Of a stretch of 64,000 nucleotides of DNA, positions 1-8,374 are shown in pieces. Position 1 is the stretch's first letter, and the number at the start of each line of letters is the position of its first letter. The stretch spans positions 4,801,501-4,865,500 of the forward strand of contig CP138355.1 in the NCBI GenBank assembly GCA_033584155.1, read 5' to 3'. The translations under genes and the position numbers were made by a program. Under the pieces are notes generated by a model. The model had not been told where the DNA came from and did not search any database. It saw only the letters and a list, made by a program, of their open reading frames with translations. This DNA comes from Candidatus Electrothrix scaldis. Lineage in GTDB: Bacteria > Desulfobacterota > Desulfobulbia > Desulfobulbales > Desulfobulbaceae.

Positions 1-1
1 T

Positions 2-256
2 CTTGTTGTTGGAGAAAAACGTTTATTTGAAGATTATCGGACGTTTTTACTTCTGTTGCTTTTTTCATTCATCGCCAATTTTTTAATAAATTTTTTGCAT
101 GCAATTGCACCCGGCTTCCTGGTCAGTATAACCGATGCCGTTGCTGCCATTGTCGTAGCAGTAATTGCAATTATTTGGTTGCTCTATATGTTTCTTGATT
201 CTCTGTGGGGTGTGATCACGTTGCTTTTGGATGCGGTTGGCATTGCATCTAGATAA
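2..256 (+). CDS. C-terminal part of an unidentified membrane protein (cut by window edge)
   Basis: The frame is open from the first bases of the window and closes with TAA at 254-256, so only the C-terminal 84 residues are visible. After a charged stretch (GEKRLFEDYRTF) there are two strongly hydrophobic segments, roughly residues 18-43 and 48-80, which suggest an inner-membrane protein. I do not recognise the family. The stop falls within about 15 bases of the point where the damaged RND transporter sequence begins, so the junction near 250-260 may be a recombination point and this end may not be the native C-terminus. Confidence 0.45.
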   Translation, partial: LVVGEKRLFEDYRTFLLLLLFSFIANFLINFLHAIAPGFLVSITDAVAAIVVAVIAIIWLLYMFLDSLWGVITLLLDAVGIASR

Positions 257-3200
257 AATCCCGGTTAAAAGTGATCAGATCAGGTTGCGCAACGAAGGCC
301 GCACCCCGGACGGTAAACCCGCAGGTGGCTGGGACTTAGCCGAGCTGCGTTCTGTCCAGGACTGGTATGTGCGCTACGCCCTGATGGGGCCCTGCGGCGG
401 GGGGTGCTGGACAAGGCCGGCAGCGAGGTGGTGGGCGGGGTGGCGGTGGTGCGTTACGGCGATAATCCCTTGGCCGCCATTGAACGGATCAAGGAGAAAA
501 TCCGGGAGATCTCGCCGGGCCTGCCCAGCAAGACCCTGGCCGACGGCACGGTGAGCAAAGTCACCATTGTCCCTTTTTACGACCGCTCCGGCCTGATTCA
601 CGAGACCCTGGACACCCTGAAGACCGCCCTGAGCGAGGAGATCCTGATCACCATAATCGTGGTGCTGGTCACGGTCATGCATCTGCGCAGCTCGGTGCTC
701 ATCTCCTCCCTCCTGCCCCTGACCGTGCTCATGGCCTTTATCGGCATGAAGGTCTTTCATGTGGATGCCAACGTGGTGGCCCTGTCCGGCATCGCCATCG
801 CCATCGGTACCATCGTGGACATGGGCATCATCATCTGCGAGAACATCCTCACCCGGATGGACGAGGCCGGGCCGGAGGAATCCACCCTGCAAATCATCTA
901 TGAGGCCTCGGTGGAGGTGGGCAGTGCCGTGCTCACTGCGGTATCCACCACCATTGTCAGCTTTCTGCCGGTCTTCACCATGCAGGCCGCCGAAGGCAAG
1001 CTCTTCAGGCCCCTGGCCTACACCAAAACCTTTGCTCTGATATCCTCAGTGGTCATCGCCCTGACCGTGTTGCCGCCTCTGGCCCATATCCTCTTCCGAC
1101 GCAGGAAGGAAGGCAGAGCTTCCTGGCGAATCCGCTTTGCCCTGCCCATCCTGCTGATCATCGCCGGGGCTGTCCTGGCCTGGAAGGTCCATTTCCTCGG
1201 TCTGATCGTGCTCGGCTTCGGTTGCTATAGGCTGATCCTTCAGTTCCTGCCCAAGAAGCTCTCGCCCCTCCTCACCCGGCTGGAGAACTGGCTGGTCATC
1301 CTGCTGGTCACGGTGCTGCTGGCCCGGAGCTGGCAGCCCCTGGGGATTGAGAAAGGGGCATGGGCCAACTTCTTCTTTGTCGGCCTGCTCATCGGCGGCC
1401 TGCTGGGATCGTTCCAGGTCTTCCAGTGGCTCTATCCGCACCTGCTGCGCATCTTCCTGCGCCGAAAACTGGCCTTCCTGACCCTGCCCCTGCTGATCGT
1501 GATCGGCGGGGCAATGGTCTGGCTGGGCGTGCCCAAACTCACCGGCTGGCTGCCGGACAGCATCCGCCGCACCAAACCCATGATGGGCCTGGCGCACAGC
1601 TTTCCTGGACTGGGCCGGGAATTCATGCCCGCCCTGGATGAGGGATCCTTCCTCTACATGCCCACCACCATGCCCCATGCCGGACTGACCGAGGTGCAGG
1701 AGGTGCTGGCGACCCAGGATCGGGCCGAGACCCCGCTGGATCCGGCACCGCTCTCCATGATCGAGACCATCATCAACTACCATCCCGAATATCTAGAGTC
1801 TCCTCAAAAAGTCAGAGGCTCGTACAGGTAAGATTTTAGGACTCGTCGTCCAGTAATGGGAAGCTAACTCAATCGTTATCACATTATATCTACATAGTTT
1901 TACAATTCAGTTTTCCACCGAATGGAGAAGAAGGTCTTTAAGACTAAGCTGCTTACCTTTGGTGTGCCAAATCATGTGCATGTTTTATGAGAGGGGGATC
2001 ATGAAAAGCATGCACTTTTTATCCAAAATTTGCACGATTTTCATTAAGAATTAGCAAGTTAAGACTTTTCAAGTTGAATCTATCTACAGGAAGAGACAGG
2101 CAAGCGCCTCCTGTTCGCCTGGCGCGCGGACCGCAAGGACTTCTGCCGCAGCCCGGAAGGGGTGCTGCTCAAGGCCGGGGACGGTATGCCCTATCTGGTG
2201 CAGGGGAGGTTCGAGCGCGATGAACGGGGTAGACTGATCCCGGATGAAAACGGTAAACCCTTCCGACTCTGGCGTCCTCCCCTTGACCCGGCCATCAACC
2301 CGGACCGCGAGGCCTGGGCAGGCATTCAAACTCCGGATGATATCTGGAACGAAATCGTTCAGGCAGCCGAAATCCCCGGTGTGACCTCGGCCCCCAAGCT
2401 CCAGCCCATTGCGGCCCGCATCGTCATGCTCCAGAGCGGGATGCGCGCGCCTATGGGGATCAAGGTCAAGGGGCCGGATCTGGCCACCATCGAGCAGGTG
2501 GGCCTGGACCTGGAACGGCTGCTCAAACAGGTGCCTTCAATTTCCCCGCTGACCGTACTGGCCGACCGGGTGGTGGGCAAGCCCTATCTGGAAATCGTCA
2601 TCGACCGCGAGGCCATCTCGCGACACGGCATCAAGCTGGGTAAGGTGCAGGAGGTGATTTCGGCAGCCGTGGGCGGCAAGATGATCACCATGACCGTGGA
2701 AGGCCGGGAACGCTACCCGGTCCAGGTGCGCTACCAGCGCGAACGGCGGGATTCGGTGGAGGCCCTGAGCCGCATTCTGGTCACCGCCTCCACCGGCGAG
2801 CATATCCCCCTGGCCCAGCTGGCCGACATCCGCTATGTGCGCGGCCCGCAGATGATCAAGAGCGAGGACACCTTCCTGACCGGCTATGTCCTGTTTGATA
2901 AGAAAAAGGGCTTTGCCGAGGTGGACGTGGTGGAGCAAGCCCGCAGCTTCCTGGAGGAAAAGATCGCCGGCGGCGAACTGCGCATCCCGCCGGGCGTATC
3001 CTATACCTTTGCCGGGAATTACGAAAACCAGATCCGGGCCCAGAAGCGACTCTCCGTGGTACTGCCCCTGGCCCTGCTGGTGATCATGCTCATTCTCTAT
3101 CTTCAGTTCCGCTCTCCGGTCACCACCCTGATGGTTTTCTCCGGCATCCTGGTGGCCTGGTCCGGCGGTTTTCTGATGATCTGGCTCTACAGTCAGGACT

Positions 3201-3616
3201 GGTTCCTGGATTTTTCCCTGTTCGGCACGGACATGCGCGGGCTTTTTCAGGTCCATAGTATCAACCTCTCCGTGGCCATCTGGGTGGGCTTCCTGGCCCT
3301 GTTCGGCATCGCCACCGACGACGGGGTGCTCATGGCCACCTATCTGGATGAGTCCAGGGCCAAGTTCACAGGAAAAAGCCGGCAGGAGGTGCGGGATATG
3401 GTCCTGTACGGGGCCCGGCGACGCATCCGCCCGGCCCTGATGACCTCGGCCACCACCATTCTCGCTTTGATCCCGATTTTGACTTCCACCGGACGGGGTT
3501 CGGATATTATGGTGCCTATGGCTATTCCCTCCTTCGGCGGGATGATTATTGCGATGCTGACTGTGTTTGTCGTGCCTGTGTTGTATTGTTGGGTTGAGGA
3601 GGGGAGGGTGAGATGA
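257..3616 (+). pseudogene. CusA-type heavy-metal efflux RND transporter, decayed
   Basis: Translation in two frames matches HME-RND inner-membrane pumps (CusA/CzcA), which export cations such as Cu(I) or Ag(I) with a periplasmic adaptor and an outer-membrane channel. Landmarks are KSDQIRLRNEGRTPDGKPAGGWDLAELRS near the start, the TM motif AIGTIVDMGIIICENI, FPGLGREFMPALDEGSFLYMPT, and the C-terminal FGIATDDGVLMATYLDES. The N-terminus is missing. Near 384-395 a frame change joins RYALM to the RRGVLDKAG region, with roughly 100 or more residues lost. Around 1719 ATQD runs straight into RAETPLDPAP, lacking the usual linker of about 17 residues. At 1796 a MITE-like element interrupts the frame. 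No adaptor or outer-membrane gene is nearby. The gene cannot make a working pump as it stands. Confidence 0.85.
1796..2080. mobile_element. MITE-like insertion in the RND gene
   Basis: A 285-bp AT-rich segment sits between two copies of TATCTA (1790-1795 and 2081-2086). Its ends form an imperfect inverted repeat: GAGTCTCCTCAAAAAGTC on the left and, as reverse complement of the right end, GATTCAACTTGAAAAGTC, matching at 13 of 18 positions. Removing the element with one TATCTA restores the codons for HPEYLQEETGKR, the expected RND sequence. It has no coding capacity of its own. The transposase that would move it is not in this window. Confidence 0.75.
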
Positions 3617-3667
3617 TCCCGGATTTGTTTCTTTGCCTGCATAGAGCGATTGCTGTATACTGAGATC

Positions 3668-4111
3668 ATGATGAAAATATATCTTGATAACTGCTGCATT
3701 CAACGACCGCTTGATGACAGGACTCAACTGAGGATTGCGGTGGAGGGTGAAATCATCCTGAACATCCTCTCGCAGATTGAAGCGGGACAGATTAACTTGC
3801 TTTCATCCGAAATTTCGCTTTATGAGGCGGAAAAGATCAGCAATACCTTTCGCAGAGAATTCACACTGAAGGTACTGAGCGAACGAAACGGATTCACCCT
3901 GCTCAATGATGCGATTGAAGAACGCTCAAGGCTGTTCACCGATTTTGGCATCAAACCGATTGATGCCCTGCATCTTGCAGCGGCGGAAATACTGAAAGCT
4001 GACTTCTTCTGCACCTACGATGACAGCTCTCTGAAAAAGGCGAAGAGAGTAGGCGACCTCGGAGTCAGGGCGGTTTCAATCCTTGAACTGTTACAGGAGA
4101 TGGAGAAATGA
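3668..4111 (+). CDS. PIN-domain ribonuclease toxin
   Basis: A 147-residue PIN-fold protein, the family of Mg2+-dependent RNases used as type II toxins. The start MMKIYLDNCC places the first conserved Asp at residue 7. The later acidic positions are visible in PIDALHLAAAEI and in TYDDS near the C-terminus, and the body (EISLYEAEKISN...) fits the usual helices. ATG 3668 or 3671 may be used; an in-frame TTG at 3650 is less likely. Its stop overlaps the start of the next gene (ATGA), a sign of translational coupling. The toxin precedes its partner, the reverse of the usual order. Confidence 0.75.
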   Translation: MMKIYLDNCCIQRPLDDRTQLRIAVEGEIILNILSQIEAGQINLLSSEISLYEAEKISNTFRREFTLKVLSERNGFTLLNDAIEERSRLFTDFGIKPIDALHLAAAEILKADFFCTYDDSSLKKAKRVGDLGVRAVSILELLQEMEK

Positions 4112-4317
4112 GTGCTACAGCGACAACGTTGAACGATATAAATATCAAAGCTATTGCTCTGTTAAGCAGCAAGCTCGGAACGGCGGACACAATACGTTTT
4201 CTCAATCAGTTCACGACCGGGTTCGGTGACTATACGGAAGAAAGAAAAAAAGTGTTTGATAAGATGAGTCTGGATGATATTGTAGCTGAAATAAAGGAGC
4301 GGAGAAAGCAAGCCTGA
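4108..4317 (+). CDS. Small partner of the PIN toxin (probable antitoxin)
   Basis: A 69-residue protein (MSATATTLNDINIKAIALLSSKLG...) starting four bases before the PIN gene ends. The N-terminal half has helices with ADTIRFLNQFTTGFGDYTEER; the C-terminal half (MSLDDIVAEIKERRKQA) is charged and could wrap the toxin. I know this type as a small protein found beside PIN genes, but no DNA-binding fold is obvious. The antitoxin role is inferred from size, overlap and context. Confidence 0.6.
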   Translation: MSATATTLNDINIKAIALLSSKLGTADTIRFLNQFTTGFGDYTEERKKVFDKMSLDDIVAEIKERRKQA

Positions 4318-4666
4318 AAATCCTCTTCGTTATGGTGATGCCTATGGCAAATCGCCGGATGGAGTGATCAATATGTGTCATCGGATTGGTGGGATGGTTT
4401 GTGGGGAGAAAAGGGGATGAATCGATTCCTAACCTGTTTTGGGGCAGGATTTAATTTTGCTCTGACCCCTTTTATTTTGACCCCTTTTATTTTTTTTAAG
4501 TACCCGCTCATAATTTTTTAACATCGTGATGCACGGAACTACAATCAGTTGCCGGTATAAAATGTTAAATTATTTTTGGTCGCCTACTTATGCAGAAGAA
4601 AATATAAAAACTACTGAACGCCCAAAAAAAGAGCATTCAGTAAGTTACATCAACGAGATACCAAAG
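4318..4666. other. Intergenic DNA with a tandem 15-bp repeat
   Basis: No convincing gene is seen. The unit GACCCCTTTTATTTT occurs twice in tandem at 4464-4478 and 4479-4493, just after GGCAGGATTTAATTTTGCTC. Sequences of this kind (a polypyrimidine CCCCTTTT next to ATTT) resemble the REP-type ends flanking the RAYT gene at 23.6 kb, so this may be an orphan REP remnant. The rest is AT-rich and lies between convergent genes. Confidence 0.4.
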
Positions 4667-5236
4667 CTAGAAATGTGGATTTTTTCTGATATCTATGCCT
4701 TTTTTGACACACACCTCCATTGCTCCACGATTTTTGGTTGTCAAACAGATGTCTAACATCTTTTTACAACTTAAAAAATTATTTCTGTTGCAGCCTTTGA
4801 AGCATTTTTGCACTCTAGATTTATCCCCAAATCCATGCGCTGTACATGCTGTATAAAAAGCGTTTCCAAAAGCCCTCTCTCTCACTTCAGAAAATTTCAT
4901 AATTTTTTGAGTAAGTGCATCGTATGAACCTGCAAGCCATGTAAGATAACAATTAAACATACCAACGCTACCCCCAGCTATATTATCAAAACATTTTTTT
5001 TGAATATCTTTTTGTATCTGCTCAACAGAACGTTGTTCTTTCTCCAAGAGCTTTCCTTTTACTGCATTAGAGCAACTCTTCAGATCATTTTTAACAACGC
5101 AACCTTTTAACGAATCAATATAATTTAAAAAATTTGTCATACTTTCAGGCTCGCTTGGTGCTGACAAACATAAACTTGGCGATGTCACTGATAATATAAA
5201 AACTAACAAACACGACTTGAGTGATACGCTCATCAT
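4667..5236 (-). CDS. Secreted cysteine-rich protein, family unknown
   Basis: A 189-residue protein. Residues 1-26 form a clear signal peptide (basic start, hydrophobic core LLVFILSVTSPSLCLSA). The mature part holds about ten cysteines, mostly as isolated GC, SC, KC and NC pairs, consistent with disulfides in the periplasm or outside the cell. No enzyme motif was found. The ribosome-binding site AGGAG sits just upstream of the ATG. It lies downstream of the larger cysteine-rich gene on the same strand. Without the MITE-like insertion between them the spacing would be about 80 bases, so they probably formed one transcription unit. Confidence 0.6.
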   Translation of the reverse strand: MMSVSLKSCLLVFILSVTSPSLCLSAPSEPESMTNFLNYIDSLKGCVVKNDLKSCSNAVKGKLLEKEQRSVEQIQKDIQKKCFDNIAGGSVGMFNCYLTWLAGSYDALTQKIMKFSEVRERAFGNAFYTACTAHGFGDKSRVQKCFKGCNRNNFLSCKKMLDICLTTKNRGAMEVCVKKGIDIRKNPHF

Positions 5237-5270
5237 ATTCTCCTGTTATTCTGATTGAATCTTATTAGAG

Positions 5271-5542
5271 CTCACCGATTGGTTAATATTCAAGTAATTA
5301 AATTAATTATTTTTTGTATAAAAACGGTTACATGTAAGCTTGTTCTGTAAAATCATAACGTTAGACAAGGCCCCTGAAAACAACCTCTTGGGCTTATTCC
5401 TATCTAAGATTATATATCAATAAGCCCAGATGCAATATTTATGCAAATATAGCAACAATGTCGCATTTTTTTATATAGGTGACTGATATGTAAATTTTAA
5501 TTTTAATTAATTATATACGTTTTTTATTAACCAATCGGTGAG
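5271..5542. mobile_element. MITE-like element with perfect inverted ends
   Basis: The 272-bp segment is bounded by an 18-bp perfect inverted repeat, CTCACCGATTGGTTAATA at 5271-5288 and its reverse complement at 5525-5542. It is flanked by the direct repeat TTAGAG (5265-5270 and 5543-5548). The core is very AT-rich and codes for nothing. Size, ends and 6-bp target duplication define a non-autonomous DNA transposon. It is inserted between two secreted-protein genes, next to a hairpin. Confidence 0.85.
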
Positions 5543-5543
5543 T

Positions 5544-5574
5544 TAGAGGACAGAGATACTCTCACTGTCCTCTA
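5544..5574 (-). terminator. Hairpin after the large cysteine-rich gene
   Basis: TAGAGGACAG pairs with CTGTCCTCTA, a 10-bp perfect stem with an 11-base loop, about 18 bases past the stop of the gene at 5592. No T-run follows on the minus strand, because the MITE-like element begins there. It may be an attenuating or mRNA-stabilising hairpin in a two-gene unit. Confidence 0.4.
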
Positions 5575-5591
5575 TTTCACATCCTGCTTGC

Positions 5592-7463
5592 TCAATTTAG
5601 CTTTATCTGTAGATACGGTATATGATGATTCGGAAATGGTATCCGCTTCTCATATTTACAGGAATAAAGCATAGGATATTCAAGGCACTCTTTGAAGCCC
5701 GCCGCTTTCAGGCATTTCTTACCTTTTTTTGAGCAAGGCACGTCAAAACTGACATCAGTCCATCGTTGATAAGTCATGCTCCCTGCACTAATGTCAACCT
5801 TGGAAATCTTAAAACCATCCACGATTTTTTTGGCCTCAGCCACTTTCTCATTCAGCCTCTTCACATCATTATTGAATTTTGTTTCAGCTCGGGACGATAA
5901 GCACTGCTTCAGTGCTTGAGGCGCAGAGGCAATGGATCTGATTTTGGAAATCGCTCTTTCAGCATCAGTTAATATTTGTGAAACACGGGGGAGTTCTCTC
6001 CCAAGGTCAGAAAATTCTGCTCCCATTTTCCGTAATTCATCAAGATTTTTTATAAAATCAAGAGGGTCAGATAGGTTCGGCAGTTTCCCGGTTGCTATAG
6101 CTTGAAGGAGCTGTTCTTTATATCCTGCCTGATCAATACTATCGAGCGCGGAAGAAACCTGTTCGAGCTGATTCAACAGCCTTTCAATTTTCCTAAGAGT
6201 ACGATTGAAATCGTTCACTCTGTCTCCAAAACCGGCTATATTCTCAAGACTTCTCAGTGCGTCCCGCACCTCATAGGCTTCAGATGTAGCACAGCCAGTA
6301 GCACTCTGCTTAAATTCATAACCTATTGTTCTAGCTATTTCAACTGTATCTTCGAGAGTATCTTTGAGTCTGACAACCCGGGTATTCAACTTTTTATCGA
6401 AATTTTTTAGCTGAACAATAGTTTGATCTTTTGTTTCTTGAAAATAATCAACAAACAAATTGATCAATGTATCACAATCTCCGTATGCACATCCTACTGC
6501 TCTTACAACAAAGTCTATATAAAAACGCTGTCCTATCTCGGGAGCAAGTATAAAAAACTTATCAGTATCCGACAATTTTTTAGTAACTTCATCCTTATTA
6601 TCCTTTACGGAGAATCCTTGGTCAGTAATGCACTGCGACATTTCTGCAAACGCTGTGAGAGCTTTTGAAGTAGCTTGATTAACTTCACCACTGTTCATGA
6701 CCTTATCAAGTCCATCATCCAGAAATTTTGACAGGCTGTCCATACAGTTACAACCAACTCCGGCCACTTTTAAGGTATCTTTAATCTTTGGTGAGATACG
6801 GTCATCACAAATACTTATCTTGTCTGTGCTAAGTCCGCAAGGAATATTGATATTTTTCTCACGAGTACCTGGCACGCATACTTCCTCTTTACATGTTCTA
6901 TTCACAGTACCCGGTACGCAGACTTCCTTTTTACAAGTTTTATTCACGGTACCCGGCACACAGACTTTCTTTTTACAGGTTCTATTCACGGTACCCGGCA
7001 CACAGACACATTTTTCTTCCTTGCAAAATCTTGTTTTACATCCTTTCCAGTTACAGTTAACACCACACGGATACCTGACAGTTGTACATTTTTCTGTCTT
7101 ACAAGGATCGACTTTCGGGCATGAATAAGAAACTGTTTTCTTGCTCTTGCAAGAATCATATTTCGGACATGGATAAGAAACTGTTTTTTTGCTTTTGCAA
7201 GGAACGGCTTTCGGGCATGAATAAGAAACTGTTTTCTTTGTTTTACAGGAAAGCGGCTCGAAAATCGTTTCTCGACACATTTTCACTGACGTTGGATACG
7301 AAACACCTGTATCGCATATTTTTTGGATAGAGCCAGAAACGGCTTTGCAAACTTTTTGGGCTTCACTCTCAGCGTTTGCTGTCAATGGGAATTGTAAAAC
7401 GAAAAAAGCCAGCAATAGCAAAAAAATTCCAGTAGAATTTTCACTCAAATAGATGCGTTTCAT
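5592..7463 (-). CDS. Secreted protein with cysteine repeat arrays and a helical C-terminus
   Basis: ATG at 7463 gives 623 residues and a good signal peptide (LLLLAFFVLQFPLTANA, cleavage near residue 31). Two repeat arrays follow. Residues 73-120 are three 16-residue units of the form CKSKKTVSYSCPKxxx. Residues 154-200 are 14-residue units of the form CVPGTVNRTCKKKV, repeated about four times. A few linker cysteines (CNWKGCKTRFC) lie between them. Residues 240-580 are mainly amphipathic helix with sparse cysteines. The tail holds another group (DVPCSKKGKKCLKAAGFKEC...YSCKYEKRIPFP). An extended upstream reading to 7700 is rejected because the signal peptide would be internal. I do not recognise the family. 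A disulfide-stabilised surface or periplasmic structural protein is a reasonable guess. Confidence 0.6.
   Translation of the reverse strand: MKRIYLSENSTGIFLLLLAFFVLQFPLTANAESEAQKVCKAVSGSIQKICDTGVSYPTSVKMCRETIFEPLSCKTKKTVSYSCPKAVPCKSKKTVSYPCPKYDSCKSKKTVSYSCPKVDPCKTEKCTTVRYPCGVNCNWKGCKTRFCKEEKCVCVPGTVNRTCKKKVCVPGTVNKTCKKEVCVPGTVNRTCKEEVCVPGTREKNINIPCGLSTDKISICDDRISPKIKDTLKVAGVGCNCMDSLSKFLDDGLDKVMNSGEVNQATSKALTAFAEMSQCITDQGFSVKDNKDEVTKKLSDTDKFFILAPEIGQRFYIDFVVRAVGCAYGDCDTLINLFVDYFQETKDQTIVQLKNFDKKLNTRVVRLKDTLEDTVEIARTIGYEFKQSATGCATSEAYEVRDALRSLENIAGFGDRVNDFNRTLRKIERLLNQLEQVSSALDSIDQAGYKEQLLQAIATGKLPNLSDPLDFIKNLDELRKMGAEFSDLGRELPRVSQILTDAERAISKIRSIASAPQALKQCLSSRAETKFNNDVKRLNEKVAEAKKIVDGFKISKVDISAGSMTYQRWTDVSFDVPCSKKGKKCLKAAGFKECLEYPMLYSCKYEKRIPFPNHHIPYLQIKLN
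6864..7247 (-). repeat. Two in-gene tandem repeat arrays (48-bp and 42-bp units)
   Basis: At 7104-7247 a 48-bp unit encoding the CKSKKTVSYxCPKxxx module occurs three times with few changes. At 6864-7004 a 42-bp unit encoding CVPGTVNRTCKKxV occurs about four times. Units are nearly identical in DNA, which suggests recent expansion by slippage or unequal exchange and probable length variation between strains. Confidence 0.7.
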
Positions 7464-7915
7464 GATAGCCCCCCCGCCCAATCTTATTTTTTTAGAATTC
7501 AGTTCATGTGATGATGATATGGAATAGTAAGGATCAATGTCAAGGAAAAAGTATTTTAACCAAGGCTGTGAGACCCACGGCAAACGCATGACTTGCCCAT
7601 AAAAAATCAACAAGTTACAGCCTTTGGATTTTTTGGCTGAAATTAGGAGATACTCAGCCATGCTACTTTTCCGACACTTTTTATGCTGTTCATTACACAA
7701 ATAGGCCAGCGCACCCCGGTACGATCACGGGGAGACAATATTTTTCCGAAATTATTGAAAAAGTCATGCATTTGCCGTACTGTGAGACCAAATCTGTTTC
7801 TATACAGAACTCTATCCTCAACAACCATATCCAAAAAACAGATGAGCTTATCTAAATTTTAGATAAATGGGATAAATCGGGGCCAGGATAAATCGGGGCC
7901 AGACCACTTTTTTCC
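7464..7915. other. Intergenic DNA with a palindrome and a tandem 16-bp repeat
   Basis: No supported gene. 7848-7866 is a perfect AT palindrome, TTATCTAAA-T-TTTAGATAA. Directly after it GATAAATCGGGGCCAG is repeated in tandem (7871-7886, 7887-7902). A minus-strand stretch at 7643-7834 translates to a sequence vaguely like the N-terminal part of an IS5-type transposase (DRVLYRNRFGLTVRQMHDFF), but it is too short to call. Confidence 0.35.
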
Positions 7916-8183
7916 GTAGCGAATGACCTCCTCCTTGTAGTTCACAGCTCTACACCCTCTCTCTCCACCGCCTTTTTGAACGGCAACGCATCGTATTCAG
8001 GCGAAGACCATTCCTGCCTGCTCCGTATAATACTGCTCACCACCTCATCATTTTCCAGTTCAATATCATACAGCCCATCCTTCAGCTTTGTTATGTTCTC
8101 TCTGTCCAACGGATGATCAGCGATGATCAGAAAATCCCGGTCAAAATCCTGCCGGGTTGCATTGGCGGACAGGGGAACCATCC
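7916..8183 (-). pseudogene. MNT nucleotidyltransferase remnant A, with the first codons of its HEPN partner
   Basis: The minus strand encodes ARQDFDRDFLIIADHPLDRENITKLKDGLYDIELENDEVVSSIIRSRQEWSSPEYDALPFKKAVEREGVEL, the C-terminal two thirds of an MNT-type minimal nucleotidyltransferase. The family signature GSRVRxEARxxSDxDFL is broken by one extra C near 8166, and the N-terminal part is absent. The stop overlaps a GTG (7945) opening VNYKEVIRY, the start of a HEPN gene that ends after about ten codons. MNT and HEPN proteins normally form an AMPylating antitoxin and RNase toxin pair. This copy is dead, and related copies recur to 15.4 kb. Confidence 0.75.
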
Positions 8184-8285
8184 CCCTCCGAAACGCCCCT
8201 CAACTCCTGGCAATAATTAATCAGCTACCACTTATCTAGCTGTTTATATTACCATCGCATAATTTTACCCCCTTCCCCTTGCCTT

Positions 8286-8328
8286 TCGCGACAAATCGCG
8301 ACACAATAACTGTCGCAATATGTCGCGA
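8286..8328. promoter_or_regulatory. Four-site operator upstream of the Fic gene
   Basis: The octamer TCGCGACA occurs at 8286-8293 and 8296-8303. Its inverse follows as TGTCGCAA at 8311-8318 and TGTCGCGA at 8321-8328. Sites within each pair start 10 bp apart, one helical turn, so the block is a symmetric array. It lies about 50 bp before the Fic start, over a possible promoter (TTGCCT at 8279, CACAAT at 8302, 17-bp spacing). The N-terminal winged helix of the Fic protein is the obvious candidate to bind it. Confidence 0.6.
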
Positions 8329-8374
8329 TTCAATATGACAATTCGTCTCCCAAGATTGAACGAAGGAAATAAAG

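Noticed and set aside
2537-3727. Minus-strand open frame of nearly 400 codons over the RND gene
   Set aside because: Composition (very many His, Gln and Gly) is that of an antisense shadow of the RND coding sequence.
4320-4360. Similarity of CGTTATGGTGATGCCTATGG to the end of the RND gene
   Set aside because: The match is short and interrupted and may be chance; no coding continuity.
4526-4756. Short plus-strand frame between convergent genes
   Set aside because: No ribosome-binding site and no motif; its end overlaps the antisense of the secreted-protein gene.
6864-7247. CRISPR-like array
   Set aside because: Regular repeats are present, but units are contiguous with no variable spacers and encode protein repeats within one frame.
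6423-7330. Plus-strand frames with repeats such as VPGTQTSFLQ
   Set aside because: They are the antisense of the cysteine repeat arrays. The minus-strand reading has the signal peptide and disulfide pattern.
7643-7834. Possible IS5-type transposase fragment on the minus strand
   Set aside because: Only about 60 residues with loose resemblance and no inverted ends; not enough to call.
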